Source: Paramoeba atlantica (lineage: Eukaryota; Discosea). Taken from it: DNA of 64,000 nt. The stretch is taken from the NCBI GenBank assembly GCA_977017575.1, contig CDRNVI010000053.1, positions 248,001 through 312,000 on the forward strand, in the 5' to 3' direction. Below the pieces are notes generated by a model. The model had not been told where the DNA came from and did not search any database. It saw only the letters and a program-made list of their open reading frames with translations. Positions 38,615 to 48,232 of this stretch are shown piece after piece. Positions within the stretch are counted from its first letter, which is position 1. Every line of letters begins with the position of its first letter. The position numbers were made by a program, and so were the translations under genes.

Positions 38615-39001
38615 ATCAACGACATACTTTGCAATGCGATACTGTTTAGCAATAGAAGCGGAAACATGTTCTGGAAAAGGTGGGTGTTCTTTCCTTCTCA
38701 TTGCATGCGAAGATTAAAGTCTTCCATAATTTTCAATGGCGATATCGACATAGATACATGTAGATCACTTTCGGTAAAGGACAAAGGGATAAATACATTT
38801 TTTTGCATGTAAGATTCCAACAACAAAGAGTATAGTACCTTGCTGATTGATACATTGTACTTCAAGATTTTGCTCCGTGATATAACGATACGGAAGATAG
38901 AAATCTAGGTCCGATAAAAAAACTGAGATATGTAAACTTTGCTTTTATGACATTCCGATAAGTGTGTCCGGACAAGCTAGTACAGGAAGCCATTAAGGGC
39001 G
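38615..39001. other. Spacer, nothing recognised
   Basis: A 387-base AT-rich spacer downstream of RPT5. I see no gene or repeat. Confidence 0.4.
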
Positions 39002-39241
39002 ATGATATGTCTGTCACCTTTAATGTCCCATCGAATTATCTTCGCAGCAGTGCCTGCGCTGTATATTGTTACTGCAGCTCATTTTTTTCGTGATCGAAGC
39101 ATTTTGCTGATAGCATGCACTATGACAGGACTTCTGGGTTGGGTTTTACTACTGTTACATGATACTGGTTTGACCTGTATCCTACTCCGCGCTACTAATC
39201 CCGACTACAACAACTCGGCTACGTTAAGCGAGAAGCAATAA
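39002..39241 (+). CDS. Small two-segment membrane protein (tentative)
   Basis: A 79-residue frame with an ATG start and two hydrophobic segments, about residues 11-26 and 33-53, followed by a polar tail. It fits a small membrane protein of the kind common in mitochondrial complexes. It stands in a 1.1-kb region otherwise without genes, on the coding strand. No family is recognised. The case rests on an open frame, alternating hydrophobicity and position only, so it may be spurious. Confidence 0.3.
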   Translation: MICLSPLMSHRIIFAAVPALYIVTAAHFFRDRSILLIACTMTGLLGWVLLLLHDTGLTCILLRATNPDYNNSATLSEKQ

Positions 39242-39454
39242 ACTTCAACTAGATTAATCAGCATTCCCGATCGAAGATGCGCCTAGCACATCCGCCCTAG
39301 CTGGTTGACTTGAAACAAGAAAAAACTTCTGTTGCACCTCGTACTCCCCGTTTCAATACACATCATACTCACATACCACAATAATTTGTACGAAGGAACA
39401 TACAATGACTTCGATCGTACAACTTGTACAAAGTAAAAAGGTTGTCATATTGAC

Positions 39455-39479
39455 ATCTCCCTCAATAATTGAGGGAGAT
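39455..39479. repeat. Perfect 12-bp palindrome with one central base
   Basis: ATCTCCCTCAAT and its exact complement flank a single A. It is followed by two copies of AAATTTGGCCC near 39510-39530. The GGGAGATACT edge also occurs in the foldback repeat at 1924-2119, and its complement near 2690, which may indicate a dispersed family. Confidence 0.6.
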
Positions 39480-39713
39480 ACTACTCCCTCCCTATCCTGT
39501 ATCAATAAAATTTGGCCCAAAATTTGGCCCGACAAAACATTTACCGGAAAATGTTTTTTCGCAAAGAATCAAAGACAACACCATAAATTGATAGTTTTCT
39601 CCAATGGGAAACATTAAAAACACTGAAATGGTTGATTTGATATGCACAACTTTCTCAAACAAGACAAATTCCACAGGAGCTGTGGTATTCGCTCATTTTC
39701 GTATTTTTATTCA

Positions 39714-40310
39714 ATGTTCTGTCGTATTATGCGAGTTTCTAATAAAGACGTAGGCTACACTTCTACACGATTAGGACGTGTCAGCGCTTCATTGCCACAG
39801 GAATATAAACTTTTGAAGTTCATCGAAAACGTATCTAATCGGCATACATCGTGGGATGCTGATATTCCGGCTTGCGAGTGGGATGGAGTAATCTGTAATG
39901 AAGAAGGCAAAGTTGTGAAAATTGATTGGTCATTGCGTAACTTAGGAGGCACACTTGAATGGAAACACCTACCCGATACGCTTCTTGAAATAAGAATGCA
40001 TTCAAACAAACTCTTTGGGAGTATTGTGTTAGAAGATTTACCACCCGGTCTTGAGTATCTCAGTGTAGGCACCAATTGCTTCACCGGATGCGTTAATCTT
40101 CAAGCTATGCCAAAGACGATGAAAAAGCTTTTAATTGGTAACAATGAGCTTGGAGGCTCCGTTAGCTTTTGTCACCTGCCAGATAAATTATTCTTTTTAT
40201 ATTTAGCGGACAATGCAAATCTTTCCGGTACTCTGACGCCTTCAGAATTGTCTTCAAGGCTAAAGAAGTCTGTGTATACGACCCGCACCAAAATAACAAA
40301 GCATCCTTAG
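39714..40310 (+). CDS. Clustered LRR protein, copy 1
   Basis: A 198-residue member of the tight LRR cluster. The cap (TSTRLGRVSASLPQEYKLL, HTSWDADIPACEWDGVICN) is nearly identical to copies 3 and 4. Five repeats follow, including LPDTLLEIRMHSNKLFG and LPPGLEYLSVGTNCFTG. I chose the ATG giving MFCRIMRVSNKDV, because it aligns with MLCHFFNVLNKDV of copy 2; an in-frame ATG at 39642 would add 24 residues not shared by the others. No signal peptide or anchor is visible. Confidence 0.75.
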   Translation: MFCRIMRVSNKDVGYTSTRLGRVSASLPQEYKLLKFIENVSNRHTSWDADIPACEWDGVICNEEGKVVKIDWSLRNLGGTLEWKHLPDTLLEIRMHSNKLFGSIVLEDLPPGLEYLSVGTNCFTGCVNLQAMPKTMKKLLIGNNELGGSVSFCHLPDKLFFLYLADNANLSGTLTPSELSSRLKKSVYTTRTKITKHP

Positions 40311-40580
40311 TACAATAATCTTACCAATGAAAACGGTATCGTGCTTTTGATTCCACCCAAAGATTCTTTACACGGCAATTTAGGCTTATTCACTTTTTAT
40401 CTTCCTGTACCTTTTTACATCCTCGACTTGTATTAGTTTGCTTGATTGGTAACACGTTTTCTCACTTTCCGAGTCTTTGGCAGCGCCAGCTCCAATATGA
40501 TTCCACCTAAATTGTTCTCTATTAGGGCTTAAATACTTGCAGCATATCTCTCCACCATTCTTTCACGATTCTCTTTTGGG

Positions 40581-41171
40581 ATGCTCTGTCATTTTTTTAA
40601 TGTTCTTAACAAAGACGTAAGCCACACTGCTACACGATTAGGACGCGTCAGCGCCGCACTGCCACAGGAATATAAACTCTTACAGTTCATTGAACACGTA
40701 TCTAACCGACATGCCTCGTGGGAGACTGATACCCCGGCTTGTGAGTGGCATGGAGTAACCTGTACTGAAGAAGGCAAAGTTGTGAAAATTAATTGGGCAA
40801 TGTACCAGTTAGAAGGCACGCTAGAATGGAAGTACCTACCCGATACGCTCCTTGAATTGCACATGGAATCGAACAATCTCTTTGGGAGTATTGTGTTAGA
40901 AGATTTGCCACCCCATCTCGAGTATCTCAGCCTAGGCACCAATTACTTCACCGGGGGTGTTAATCTTCAAGCTATGCCAAAGACAATGAAAGACCTTTTA
41001 ATTGGTAACAATGAGCTTTCCGGTTCCGTTAGCTTTTGTAATCTTCCAGATAATCTAAGTTTTCTATATTTAGCAGACAACAGAGAACTTTCGGGTACTC
41101 TGTTGCTCTCAAATTTGCCTACAAAGCTAGAAAAAGTCTATATAAATCGTACCAAAATTTTAGTAGACTAA
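40581..41171 (+). CDS. Clustered LRR protein, copy 2
   Basis: A 196-residue paralogue of copy 1, with the same cap (TATRLGRVSAALPQEYKLL, ASWETDTPACEWHGVTC) and the same five-repeat body. It differs mostly at solvent-exposed repeat positions (YQLEG, HMESNNLFG, SLGTNYFTG). The N-terminal 10 residues are hydrophobic (MLCHFFNVL) but too short for a confident signal peptide. It lies just upstream of LTV1. Protein binding is inferred. Confidence 0.75.
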   Translation: MLCHFFNVLNKDVSHTATRLGRVSAALPQEYKLLQFIEHVSNRHASWETDTPACEWHGVTCTEEGKVVKINWAMYQLEGTLEWKYLPDTLLELHMESNNLFGSIVLEDLPPHLEYLSLGTNYFTGGVNLQAMPKTMKDLLIGNNELSGSVSFCNLPDNLSFLYLADNRELSGTLLLSNLPTKLEKVYINRTKILVD

Positions 41172-41469
41172 AACTTCCAGTTCCATAGGGAGTTTGTAGG
41201 CCAGTGACATTAAATCCCCTTCTTCAACTTTCTTCAACTCTTGGAATTTAACAAAAAAAAGAAAAATTCTTAAACATACATGTATTATGTGGTCCAGAAT
41301 CTCGAACCAAAATTGTAGGGTTAAGGGAGACATCACCGAATGTCAGAGACGCCATTTCACTCAACATACCTCAACATCACCTACCTCTTTCCCCACGCTT
41401 CATCCTATACATAACTAACTCTTTATCACTAACTCTTTATCCCCACCACACACAACCCCCCCCCCCGAA

Positions 41470-42678
41470 ATGCCCACCCCCCACAAGAAGAAACGCGCCT
41501 TCCCCCGAGGCACCGGCACGCGCTACGTTGTACGCTCCCGTCCCTGTGAGGACCTGATCCACATGGACGCGGGGGAGCACCCAACAAGTGAGACCACACT
41601 GGTCCCGGTTACCCCGCACGGGTCTTCGTCCCATCCCCTGCTCTCTTCGAATACCCCTCCCCCGCTCTCCTCCCTCAGCGGGATCCACTTCGGGGAGGGC
41701 TCGGACCCGCTCGCGGAGGCGCTGTTCGCGGAGGACGGGGACTCATGCAACGGGAGTGAGCTCGGCACGGTGCAGGGGGATGAGATCGACCAGGCCTACC
41801 TGCAGCAGCTCATGGCCCCGGATCCGGATTACCAATACACCACGGCGTTTGATGCGCTCCCGGCACGGAGGCAGGCCCGGGAGCGGGATGTGCTGGAGGG
41901 GCCGTTTGCGTACGCGATGCGGGAGATGGAGGGGGCGGGGGGGTTGGGGGGGAGTGGTGCCGGGGGCTTGGGGGGACCGCCAAGGTGGGATCCGATGAGC
42001 CGTGAACCTGGCGTAGAGGGCTCGGAATGGTCCCTTCTGGGGGCGTTCCCGAAGAAGGCGGATAGGATCTATCAGGATTATGTGGAGAATAAGAAGGAAC
42101 TTGCGGAGGTGACGAAGGAATATCTGCGACGGCAACATGATCTGCTTGACCAGGACGCGATTGCGATTGAACAACCGATTAAGGAGACTGAGGTGTACGA
42201 CGTGATACCGGTGAGGGGGAAGAATGAGAACTGGGACTGTGAGACCATTCTTACGACTTACAGCACTACATGCAACCGACCAGCGGTAATTGTCCCTGAG
42301 CGCCAGATGCGTCCCACGCGCCGAACGCGGGTTCGTCCACCCAATCAAACTATCCCGACTCCCCTTTCCACCCAAGATGAGGTTCGAGAAAAAAGGGCCG
42401 CGAGCAGAGCTCCGCTATCCGCTTTTCGTGATTTTTCGCAACTTCCGGAGGATACATCATTAGAAGCAGAATTGGCCAATGATTCAACGCTATCTATCCC
42501 TTCCGAAGTTCCCGTTCGTGATCCAAACGAGAGTGCGGCGGAGAAAAAAGAAAGAAGAAAAATGGTGAAGGAAATACAAGCGCAACGGCGACAAATGAAA
42601 CGTAAGGTTACCTTACTTTATCGTGCTGAAGGGATTCGACAGAGACAAACTCAGAAACAAAATTCAATGTTACTATAA
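41470..42678 (+). CDS. LTV1: LTV1, 40S subunit assembly and export factor
   Basis: A 402-residue LTV1 homologue. The N terminus PHKKKRAFPRGTGTRYVVRS matches the family opening (KKKKPFI...FHLVHRSQRDP). DEIDQAYLQQLM (~97-108) matches its acidic DYDYLQHL motif. The basic C terminus NESAAEKKERRKMVKEIQAQ (~350-370) matches the family's ETxEEKKxRKxxVKExxxER helix. LTV1 binds the 40S head with Enp1/bystin and must leave before final maturation; bystin is encoded in this window too. Start is the ATG directly after a 13-C run. A Gly-rich low-complexity insert lies at ~158-173. Its 3' end is duplicated near 43.97 kb. Confidence 0.75.
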   Translation: MPTPHKKKRAFPRGTGTRYVVRSRPCEDLIHMDAGEHPTSETTLVPVTPHGSSSHPLLSSNTPPPLSSLSGIHFGEGSDPLAEALFAEDGDSCNGSELGTVQGDEIDQAYLQQLMAPDPDYQYTTAFDALPARRQARERDVLEGPFAYAMREMEGAGGLGGSGAGGLGGPPRWDPMSREPGVEGSEWSLLGAFPKKADRIYQDYVENKKELAEVTKEYLRRQHDLLDQDAIAIEQPIKETEVYDVIPVRGKNENWDCETILTTYSTTCNRPAVIVPERQMRPTRRTRVRPPNQTIPTPLSTQDEVREKRAASRAPLSAFRDFSQLPEDTSLEAELANDSTLSIPSEVPVRDPNESAAEKKERRKMVKEIQAQRRQMKRKVTLLYRAEGIRQRQTQKQNSMLL

Positions 42679-42868
42679 AAGGGAACCGCATATGGACGAA
42701 ACAGAATTTAAGATAGATAAATACACAACATGAGATACGCCTGCGGTCCATGAAACGTACACCTCATTTGCTACCCAAGGAATCGCACTTCTAGACCATA
42801 TTTTACGGGATTTCACTCAGTTTTTTAATCCGAAAGTCCCGTATAGTTTTTTTATCCTCCAGTAAAAT

Positions 42869-42961
42869 ACTATTCCCCCCTGTCCTAGCGTTGCCTCGGT
42901 ACCCCCCTCGTAGCGTTGCTTTTTCCCAAAACCAGGCAACGCCAGGATAGGGGGGGATAGT
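42869..42961. repeat. Foldback repeat with C/G-run arms
   Basis: Arms 42869-42896 and 42934-42961 are 28 bp each with about three mismatches. The core CCTAGCGTTGCCT pairs with AGGCAACGCCAGG, next to runs of six or seven C or G. A further partial copy (CCCCCCTCGTAGCGTTGC) lies in the loop. It sits in the 431-base LTV1-LRR spacer, which holds no other feature I can support. Confidence 0.7.
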
Positions 42962-43109
42962 ATACACTAAATGATCATTTTTTACCTGGAATGATGATAT
43001 TGAGGACGACTAAAATTTTGAGTATTTCTTCTCAACGTGACGATCTAGTATTTCAAGATCTCCAGCTGCGGCGTATGCCGTTTCACCACGGTTTTTTATT
43101 TTAAATTCA

Positions 43110-43697
43110 ATGTTTCGTTCGACTTTCGCGTTTTCCACAAAAGACGTAAGCTACACTTCTACTCGTTTAGGACGTGTCAGCGCTGCATTACCACAGGAAT
43201 ATAAACTTTTGAAGTTCATCGAAAACGTATCTAACCGACATACATCGTGGAAGGCTGATACCCCGGCTTGCGAGTGGGATGGAGTAACCTGTACTGAAGA
43301 AGGCAAAGTTGTGAAAATTCGTTGGGAAAGTCGCTTCTTAGAAGGTCCACTAGAGTGGAAGCACCTACCGGATACGCTTCTTGAATTACACATGGAATTG
43401 AACAATCATTTTGGGAGTATTGTGTTGGAAGATTTGCCACCCCGTCTCGAGTATCTCAGCCTAGGCAACAATCGCTTCACCGGAGGTGTTAATCTTCAAG
43501 CTATGCCAAAGACAATGAAAAAGCTTTTAATTGGTAATAATGAGCTTTCCGGTTCCGTTAACTTTTGTAATCTGCCAAACAATCTAAGTTTTCTGTATTT
43601 AGCGGATAATGCCGTTCTTTCGGGTACTCTGCCGCACTCAGGTGTCTCTTCAAGGCTTATGATCTATGCGGGTCGCACTCGAATTGGAACACTTTGA
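43110..43697 (+). CDS. Clustered LRR protein, copy 3
   Basis: A 195-residue paralogue. Long runs of its cap-coding DNA (about 43150-43310) are identical or nearly so to copy 4 at 44465-44625. The repeats differ at exposed positions (ESRFLEGPLEW against QNRLLEGSLEW; HMELNNHFG against SMHSNNLFG). Layout: short N-terminal tail with TKDVSYTSTRLGRV, cap with CEWDGVTC, five LRRs and a short C-terminal cap. It lies 0.4 kb after LTV1, the same relation that copy 4 has to a duplicated LTV1 tail. No signal peptide or anchor. Confidence 0.75.
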   Translation: MFRSTFAFSTKDVSYTSTRLGRVSAALPQEYKLLKFIENVSNRHTSWKADTPACEWDGVTCTEEGKVVKIRWESRFLEGPLEWKHLPDTLLELHMELNNHFGSIVLEDLPPRLEYLSLGNNRFTGGVNLQAMPKTMKKLLIGNNELSGSVNFCNLPNNLSFLYLADNAVLSGTLPHSGVSSRLMIYAGRTRIGTL

Positions 43698-43967
43698 TAC
43701 AATACTCCTGCAAATTAGTATAAATTAGTACACCGAAGACTGATGATTCAATAGAGCAAGTTCGTTGCATGTTGTGATACAGTGAGCATTTACGTTGTGA
43801 TAACAAAAACGGGAAAAGGGAATTGAAATTCTTTCGGTTTTCATTGAGTCTTTGCGCGGAGAGTTGTAGTTCCACTAGAAAAGCAATCGTGGTGAGATCA
43901 AAGGTACAATTTCGAAGCTGAAAAATTATCTTTAACACTAGTAAGGGAGCAAGTGCAAGTGACATGT

Positions 43968-44042
43968 AAAGTTACCTTACTTTTTCGCGCTAAAAAAATT
44001 CGACATAGAGAAACGCAGAAACCGAATTCAATGTTACTTTAA
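43968..44042 (+). pseudogene. Duplicated 3' tail of LTV1
   Basis: These 25 codons read KVTLLFRAKKIRHRETQKPN followed by SMLL and a stop, against KVTLLYRAEGIRQRQTQKQN and SMLL at the end of LTV1. Similarity continues about 130-140 bases downstream into the spacer (44043-44180 against roughly 42680-42820). The rest of LTV1 is absent. It is a fragment carried along when the following LRR gene was duplicated. I see no other gene in the 714-base spacer 43698-44411. Confidence 0.8.
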
Positions 44043-44411
44043 AACTGCATGGGTCATGCGTGAAACACAATATCGCATAAAGAATATGAGATACATGTTC
44101 GTCGCGATCCACGATGGGCCTCATTTTCTTTCCCAAGGAATTGCGGCTCTAGAAAATAATATTTCACACGATTTGGCGGTTAAATCACCTATCTCTACAG
44201 TAAGTTCTCTACCGTACAGTGTACATGAGTTTTGTCAGTCAGTAATGATGAGCGAACACTACATATTGAATTAATAAAACTATTAAACTTTAATAATGTT
44301 ATTTTTCAGTAATGATACAGTGTACTATTCAGGAGGAGTAACTTTGAATTTTCATCCTTTCCTTTCAACACTGTGTCTTATATTGAGATATCCGAATAAC
44401 CACATTTTAGC

Positions 44412-45029
44412 ATGTTAAATTTAGTGTTCCGTTCTACGTTGGAATTTCCTACAAAAGACGTAAGCTACACTTCTACTCGTTTAGGACGCGTGCGTGCTGC
44501 ATTACCACAGGAATATAAACTTTTGAAGTTCATCGAAAACGTATCTAACCGACATACATCGTGGAAGGCTGATACCCCGGCTTGCGAGTGGGATGGAGTA
44601 ACCTGTAATGAAGAAGGCAAAGTTGTGAAAATTCGTTGGCAAAATCGCCTTCTAGAAGGCTCACTTGAATGGAAGAACCTACCCGATACACTTCTTGAAT
44701 TGAGCATGCATTCAAACAATCTCTTTGGTAGTATTGTGTTAGAAGATTTACCACCCCACCTCGAGTACCTCAGTCTAGGCACCAATCACTTCACCGGAGG
44801 TGTTACTCTTCAAGCTATGCCAAAGACAATGAAGAAACTTCTAATCGGTAACAATGAGCTTTCCGGTTCCATTCGCTTTGGTGATTTGCCGGATAATTTA
44901 TGCTTTTTGTATCTAGCGGATAATGCCGATCTTTCGGGCACTCTGATGCCTTCAGAATTGTCTCCAACACTTGAGGCTTCAGTTTATACTGACCGTACCA
45001 AAATAATAACAATGCTTAGTACAATGTGA
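44412..45029 (+). CDS. Clustered LRR protein, copy 4
   Basis: A 205-residue paralogue with cap EYKLLKFIENVS, SWKADTPACEWDGVTCN and five LRRs. It is closest to copy 3 in the cap and to copy 1 in parts of the repeat body (MHSNNLFG, LTPSEL/LMPSELS), which suggests mosaic exchange within the cluster. It was probably generated by a duplication whose left edge lies inside LTV1. No signal peptide or anchor. Start is the first ATG, giving MLNLVFRSTLEFPTKDV; copy 3 starts at the equivalent of MFRSTFAFSTKDV. Confidence 0.75.
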   Translation: MLNLVFRSTLEFPTKDVSYTSTRLGRVRAALPQEYKLLKFIENVSNRHTSWKADTPACEWDGVTCNEEGKVVKIRWQNRLLEGSLEWKNLPDTLLELSMHSNNLFGSIVLEDLPPHLEYLSLGTNHFTGGVTLQAMPKTMKKLLIGNNELSGSIRFGDLPDNLCFLYLADNADLSGTLMPSELSPTLEASVYTDRTKIITMLSTM

Positions 45030-45405
45030 ATGGCACAAACAATTGTGATAAGCTTCGATTAAAACTTTCTGATTACTCATTTGAGCTGTTTATGTTTGAA
45101 CTGCACTGGGTAGAATGGCCGATTTTTCAACCCATAGCGCTATGGATTCTTTGTTTATACAAAGTATTATACCGTCGTAAATTTATGGAAAACTGTGTGC
45201 GAGTATGAAGAATTGAGAACAGAAGTATCGTAAGGCTGGACTTTGAAATAAAGTCTTCGTTACTGGTTTTTCATTTCCCTTGCATTTTTTCATAACCATG
45301 CTACAAGGGTGCAGTAATGTTTACATGCTGAAAATCATATTTTGATGAACCACATGATTGCTTCGATGATATATCAAGTATTGTGGCATTGGTGAAAATG
45401 CGTCG
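45030..45405. other. Spacer, nothing recognised
   Basis: A 376-base AT-rich spacer; a 60-codon open frame overlapping the end of LRR copy 4 has no protein-like features. Confidence 0.4.
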
Positions 45406-46701
45406 ATGTTCCATCGCTACTTTGCTTTGTTTGCTGTCCTCTGGTCAATAGCGTCGTTCATTCACGTAACACATTCGCGATCTGTCTGTATCACAGAAAA
45501 AAGGAGCACCGTAGGTGCATATTTCTCTGTTTGCGAAAGCGGTTCCATTATTCGATCACTTTCAAGAGAGTCCAAGACTTTGTGCGTTACTGTCATCCGA
45601 AATCTACCTTTATCCACTTTTAACATAACCTTACCTTTTTTAAACGTTCATGGTCAGAAGTCTCTACTGTACATCTGCTATACTCGTTCCGGCGGCGCAC
45701 ACTTTCCGTCGAACATTGAAATAAGTGCCTTTCCATTCGGATATGACCGAAATCACAAATTGCTCATCGAGAAGCAAACTTTTGAATCCAATGCTGGCGG
45801 ACTAGAAGAAAAGACGCTGTATATTCCAACACGAGCCTTGAAGCATGTGTATCGTTCTAAAAGTCGAATTCTTTATTCGGCCTTTACCATTTTTCGCTGT
45901 AAATCAAAGTGCCGCAATGTTTTGGTTGGTAATTCTTCAAGGGACTTCAGAATGCAACGAAATGCACATACCTCTATGCCATACATGTATATGAAAAAAG
46001 TGCATCGGAATAATTGCTGGATAGCACGGACATCTCGAATACGCGCACCACGTGAAGTGCTTCTGCACTCTTCAGCCAAGTTTCGAGAGGAGTTTCTGAA
46101 TCGGAGAACCAAGGCGTTTGCAATAGAGACACGTGAAAAGTCAGCACCGGGTGCTATGACATCAACGCAGTCATATTTAAGCGATAGATTGCGTCTGCCC
46201 CAGAAGTCCAGTTACTATCCTACAAATCGCCCGATGTCAAAAAAGGAAAGCTTGATGATTTGCACTTATCCTATTTATCGAGCACAATTGTTGCGTGTCG
46301 CTAGAGGTAAACCTGTGAGGTCCAGTAAACTTTTTCTGAATGCACGCATCTCACCCTGCAAACTAGAAGTATTACAGAAATTGAAGAGTTTCACGCAATG
46401 TCATCGTCATGCATCATCGGAAGACTCTACATTGAGAACTCATAACCGTTCGACACGCTATGCTACGATATACCCTTGCACTTTTTTTCAGGGAAACAGA
46501 GAAAAGTTTGTTTCAAAACACGCACAGGACCCGCATTTTCAAAGTGGCGTTAAATCTAAGTCTTATCCTGATGGGAGATGTCCACATATCATATTTACAC
46601 TTCTCAGTTTGTTATTACTTCTAATTTTAATATCTTCGGTGAAATATGAACCATGCCCAAGAGAGCTCGACGGGCTCATTATTCTGCGATCCAAGTTATG
46701 A
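45406..46701 (+). CDS. Single-pass membrane protein of unknown function
   Basis: A 431-residue protein with a plausible signal peptide (MFHRYFALFAVLWSIASFIHV, cleavage near residue 25) and a strong transmembrane segment near the C terminus (about 394-412, IIFTLLSLLLLLILISS), followed by an ~18-residue tail. This predicts a type I surface or endomembrane protein. The extracellular part has several Cys residues, N-glycosylation sequons near the N-terminal third, and a basic, Ser/Arg-rich middle. No family is recognised. It lies between the LRR cluster and a repeat-rich spacer, as species-specific surface genes often do; that last point is inference. Confidence 0.55.
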   Translation: MFHRYFALFAVLWSIASFIHVTHSRSVCITEKRSTVGAYFSVCESGSIIRSLSRESKTLCVTVIRNLPLSTFNITLPFLNVHGQKSLLYICYTRSGGAHFPSNIEISAFPFGYDRNHKLLIEKQTFESNAGGLEEKTLYIPTRALKHVYRSKSRILYSAFTIFRCKSKCRNVLVGNSSRDFRMQRNAHTSMPYMYMKKVHRNNCWIARTSRIRAPREVLLHSSAKFREEFLNRRTKAFAIETREKSAPGAMTSTQSYLSDRLRLPQKSSYYPTNRPMSKKESLMICTYPIYRAQLLRVARGKPVRSSKLFLNARISPCKLEVLQKLKSFTQCHRHASSEDSTLRTHNRSTRYATIYPCTFFQGNREKFVSKHAQDPHFQSGVKSKSYPDGRCPHIIFTLLSLLLLLILISSVKYEPCPRELDGLIILRSKL

Positions 46702-47318
46702 ATGTTGTATGACTGCTGTTCGACAGAGCCACTTAAATTATTTTTACGTATTAAATATCAAAAACCTCTTTTATATCGCGATATTTTTATTTTTAATTTC
46801 TGTGTGCTATAGTGATTACTACTACCTTGCCTACATTACCTGCTCGCATTTAATTTCTTGCTATTTGCATCCGTATTGCCTCACGTATTTTCACCATCCG
46901 TGTTATCAGTTTTAGACTAGCTTTCTACTATTTTTTCACGGATTTTGCCAGTCCCTTTGAAAGCACGTTTGTCCGGGTTTTGGGCAAAGTTACCCTTCGT
47001 TTTATAAGTTACCCTACGTTGTATAAGTTACCATAAATTGTATATGTTAAATTTTGAATTTACGCCCTTTATGTGACATTGATGGAAAATGCAATTTCAG
47101 TGATATGATATCGAAATTGGTAATGTAAACTATTCTTTGCTTGACTTTTATAAGCACGTTCGACAGGGTATAAAATTGTCAGTTTTTGTCGAAAACACTT
47201 TAGAAAATGGGGGCCACACTTACGTTCCGCTCGTATATTCGAAACCAGACCCAAATACTTATAGCCAAGCCCTCAATATACCTTCCCAGAGCTTTTTCTT
47301 TCGGAGAACTACATTTCA

Positions 47319-47432
47319 GTATAAGGGTTGACCCCCTCAAAGTGGGCTAAAACAGGCAAAAATGATGATTTTTGCCCCGAAACGCCCATTTTTGGGCAAA
47401 AAATGCCATTTTCAGGGGGGTACCCCTTATAC
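47319..47432. repeat. Inverted repeat with inner hairpin
   Basis: Imperfect arms at 47319-47337 and 47414-47432 (GTATAAGGG... against ...CCCCTTATAC). Inside, GGCAAAAAT at 47355-47363 pairs with 47368-47376. It is part of the repeat-rich spacer upstream of the 595-residue protein gene. Confidence 0.55.
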
Positions 47433-47882
47433 ATTAAATCCTCGTTTGTGAAAAAAGTGGTACAGGAAGAGTCTTTGAGGCCTAGTCTCGCTCGTACATG
47501 GGACTTTGAGTCAAATAAGAACTTGGCTTAAAAAGCGTGCAACTTACGAAAAGTGTTTTTTCCAGGCACTTTCAGGGGGTGTGCAAGCCATGAGAAAGTA
47601 ACCATAAATTGCATAAGTTACCCTAAATTGCATAGGATGAGGCCACAAAACGATGACCTCTATAGCGGGTCACTCCAACACTCATGACACATAAATGCGA
47701 GTGGAACACTGACAATACTGAGCATCACGTCATCTTCCCTCTTCCGCATGACTGTGAATCGTATGCTGTGTGACTGTTCACTTGCCACCACTCGCACATT
47801 GATAATGTTTAGTTAAGGAACCCAATAAATTCACCTTTGCTCCCGGTGAGGCCCCGGAGTTGCGTGAAGGCCTCCATACCCC

Positions 47883-47960
47883 ACAACTACCACCTTCCCC
47901 CCCTATTTAGCGGGAGTCGCGCGAGCGACCCCTGATAAACGGGGGGAAGGTGGTAATTGT
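47883..47960. repeat. Inverted repeat with C6/G6 edges
   Basis: ACAACTACCACCTTCCCCCC at 47883-47902 pairs with 47941-47960 with one mismatch; the loop contains CGCGCGAGCG. The organisation (C-run arm, GC-rich loop, G-run arm) resembles the foldback repeat at 42869-42961. Confidence 0.7.
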
Positions 47961-48200
47961 TTTGGGGGAAATGAGAGGCCGAACGCACGGAGGGGACGGC
48001 CGGGTCAATGAACCCAGGCCTTGTTTTTGTGCTACAAATGTGGTATGCATTATTAATGTGCTATATGCATTATCAATGTGCGGGCGCCGTCTAGAGTCAA
48101 GGCCCAACTGTGAGCGTAGCCCACTTCTAGAAGCAAAAGCCCCCGTTTGCGAACAAGGCCCAACTTCGAGCGTAGCCCTGGGACAGAATTATATTTTTCA

Positions 48201-48232
48201 GCGCCCCCGCGCGCTGGAGCGCGCGGGGGCGC
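48201..48232. repeat. Perfect 14-bp GC-only hairpin
   Basis: GCGCCCCCGCGCGC at 48201-48214 pairs perfectly with 48219-48232 over the loop TGGA. The stem can extend through TTTTCA/TGAAAA on the outside with a small bulge. Two direct copies of AAGGCCCAACT...GAGCGTAGCCC lie just upstream (about 48100-48178). Confidence 0.75.

Noticed and set aside
44056-44274. 72-codon frame upstream of LRR copy 4
   Set aside because: It lies in the duplicated 3' flank of LTV1, where the original copy is non-coding.
46646-46915. 89-residue hydrophobic frame overlapping the membrane-protein gene
   Set aside because: It overlaps a better gene and is Tyr/Leu/Phe-rich from base composition.
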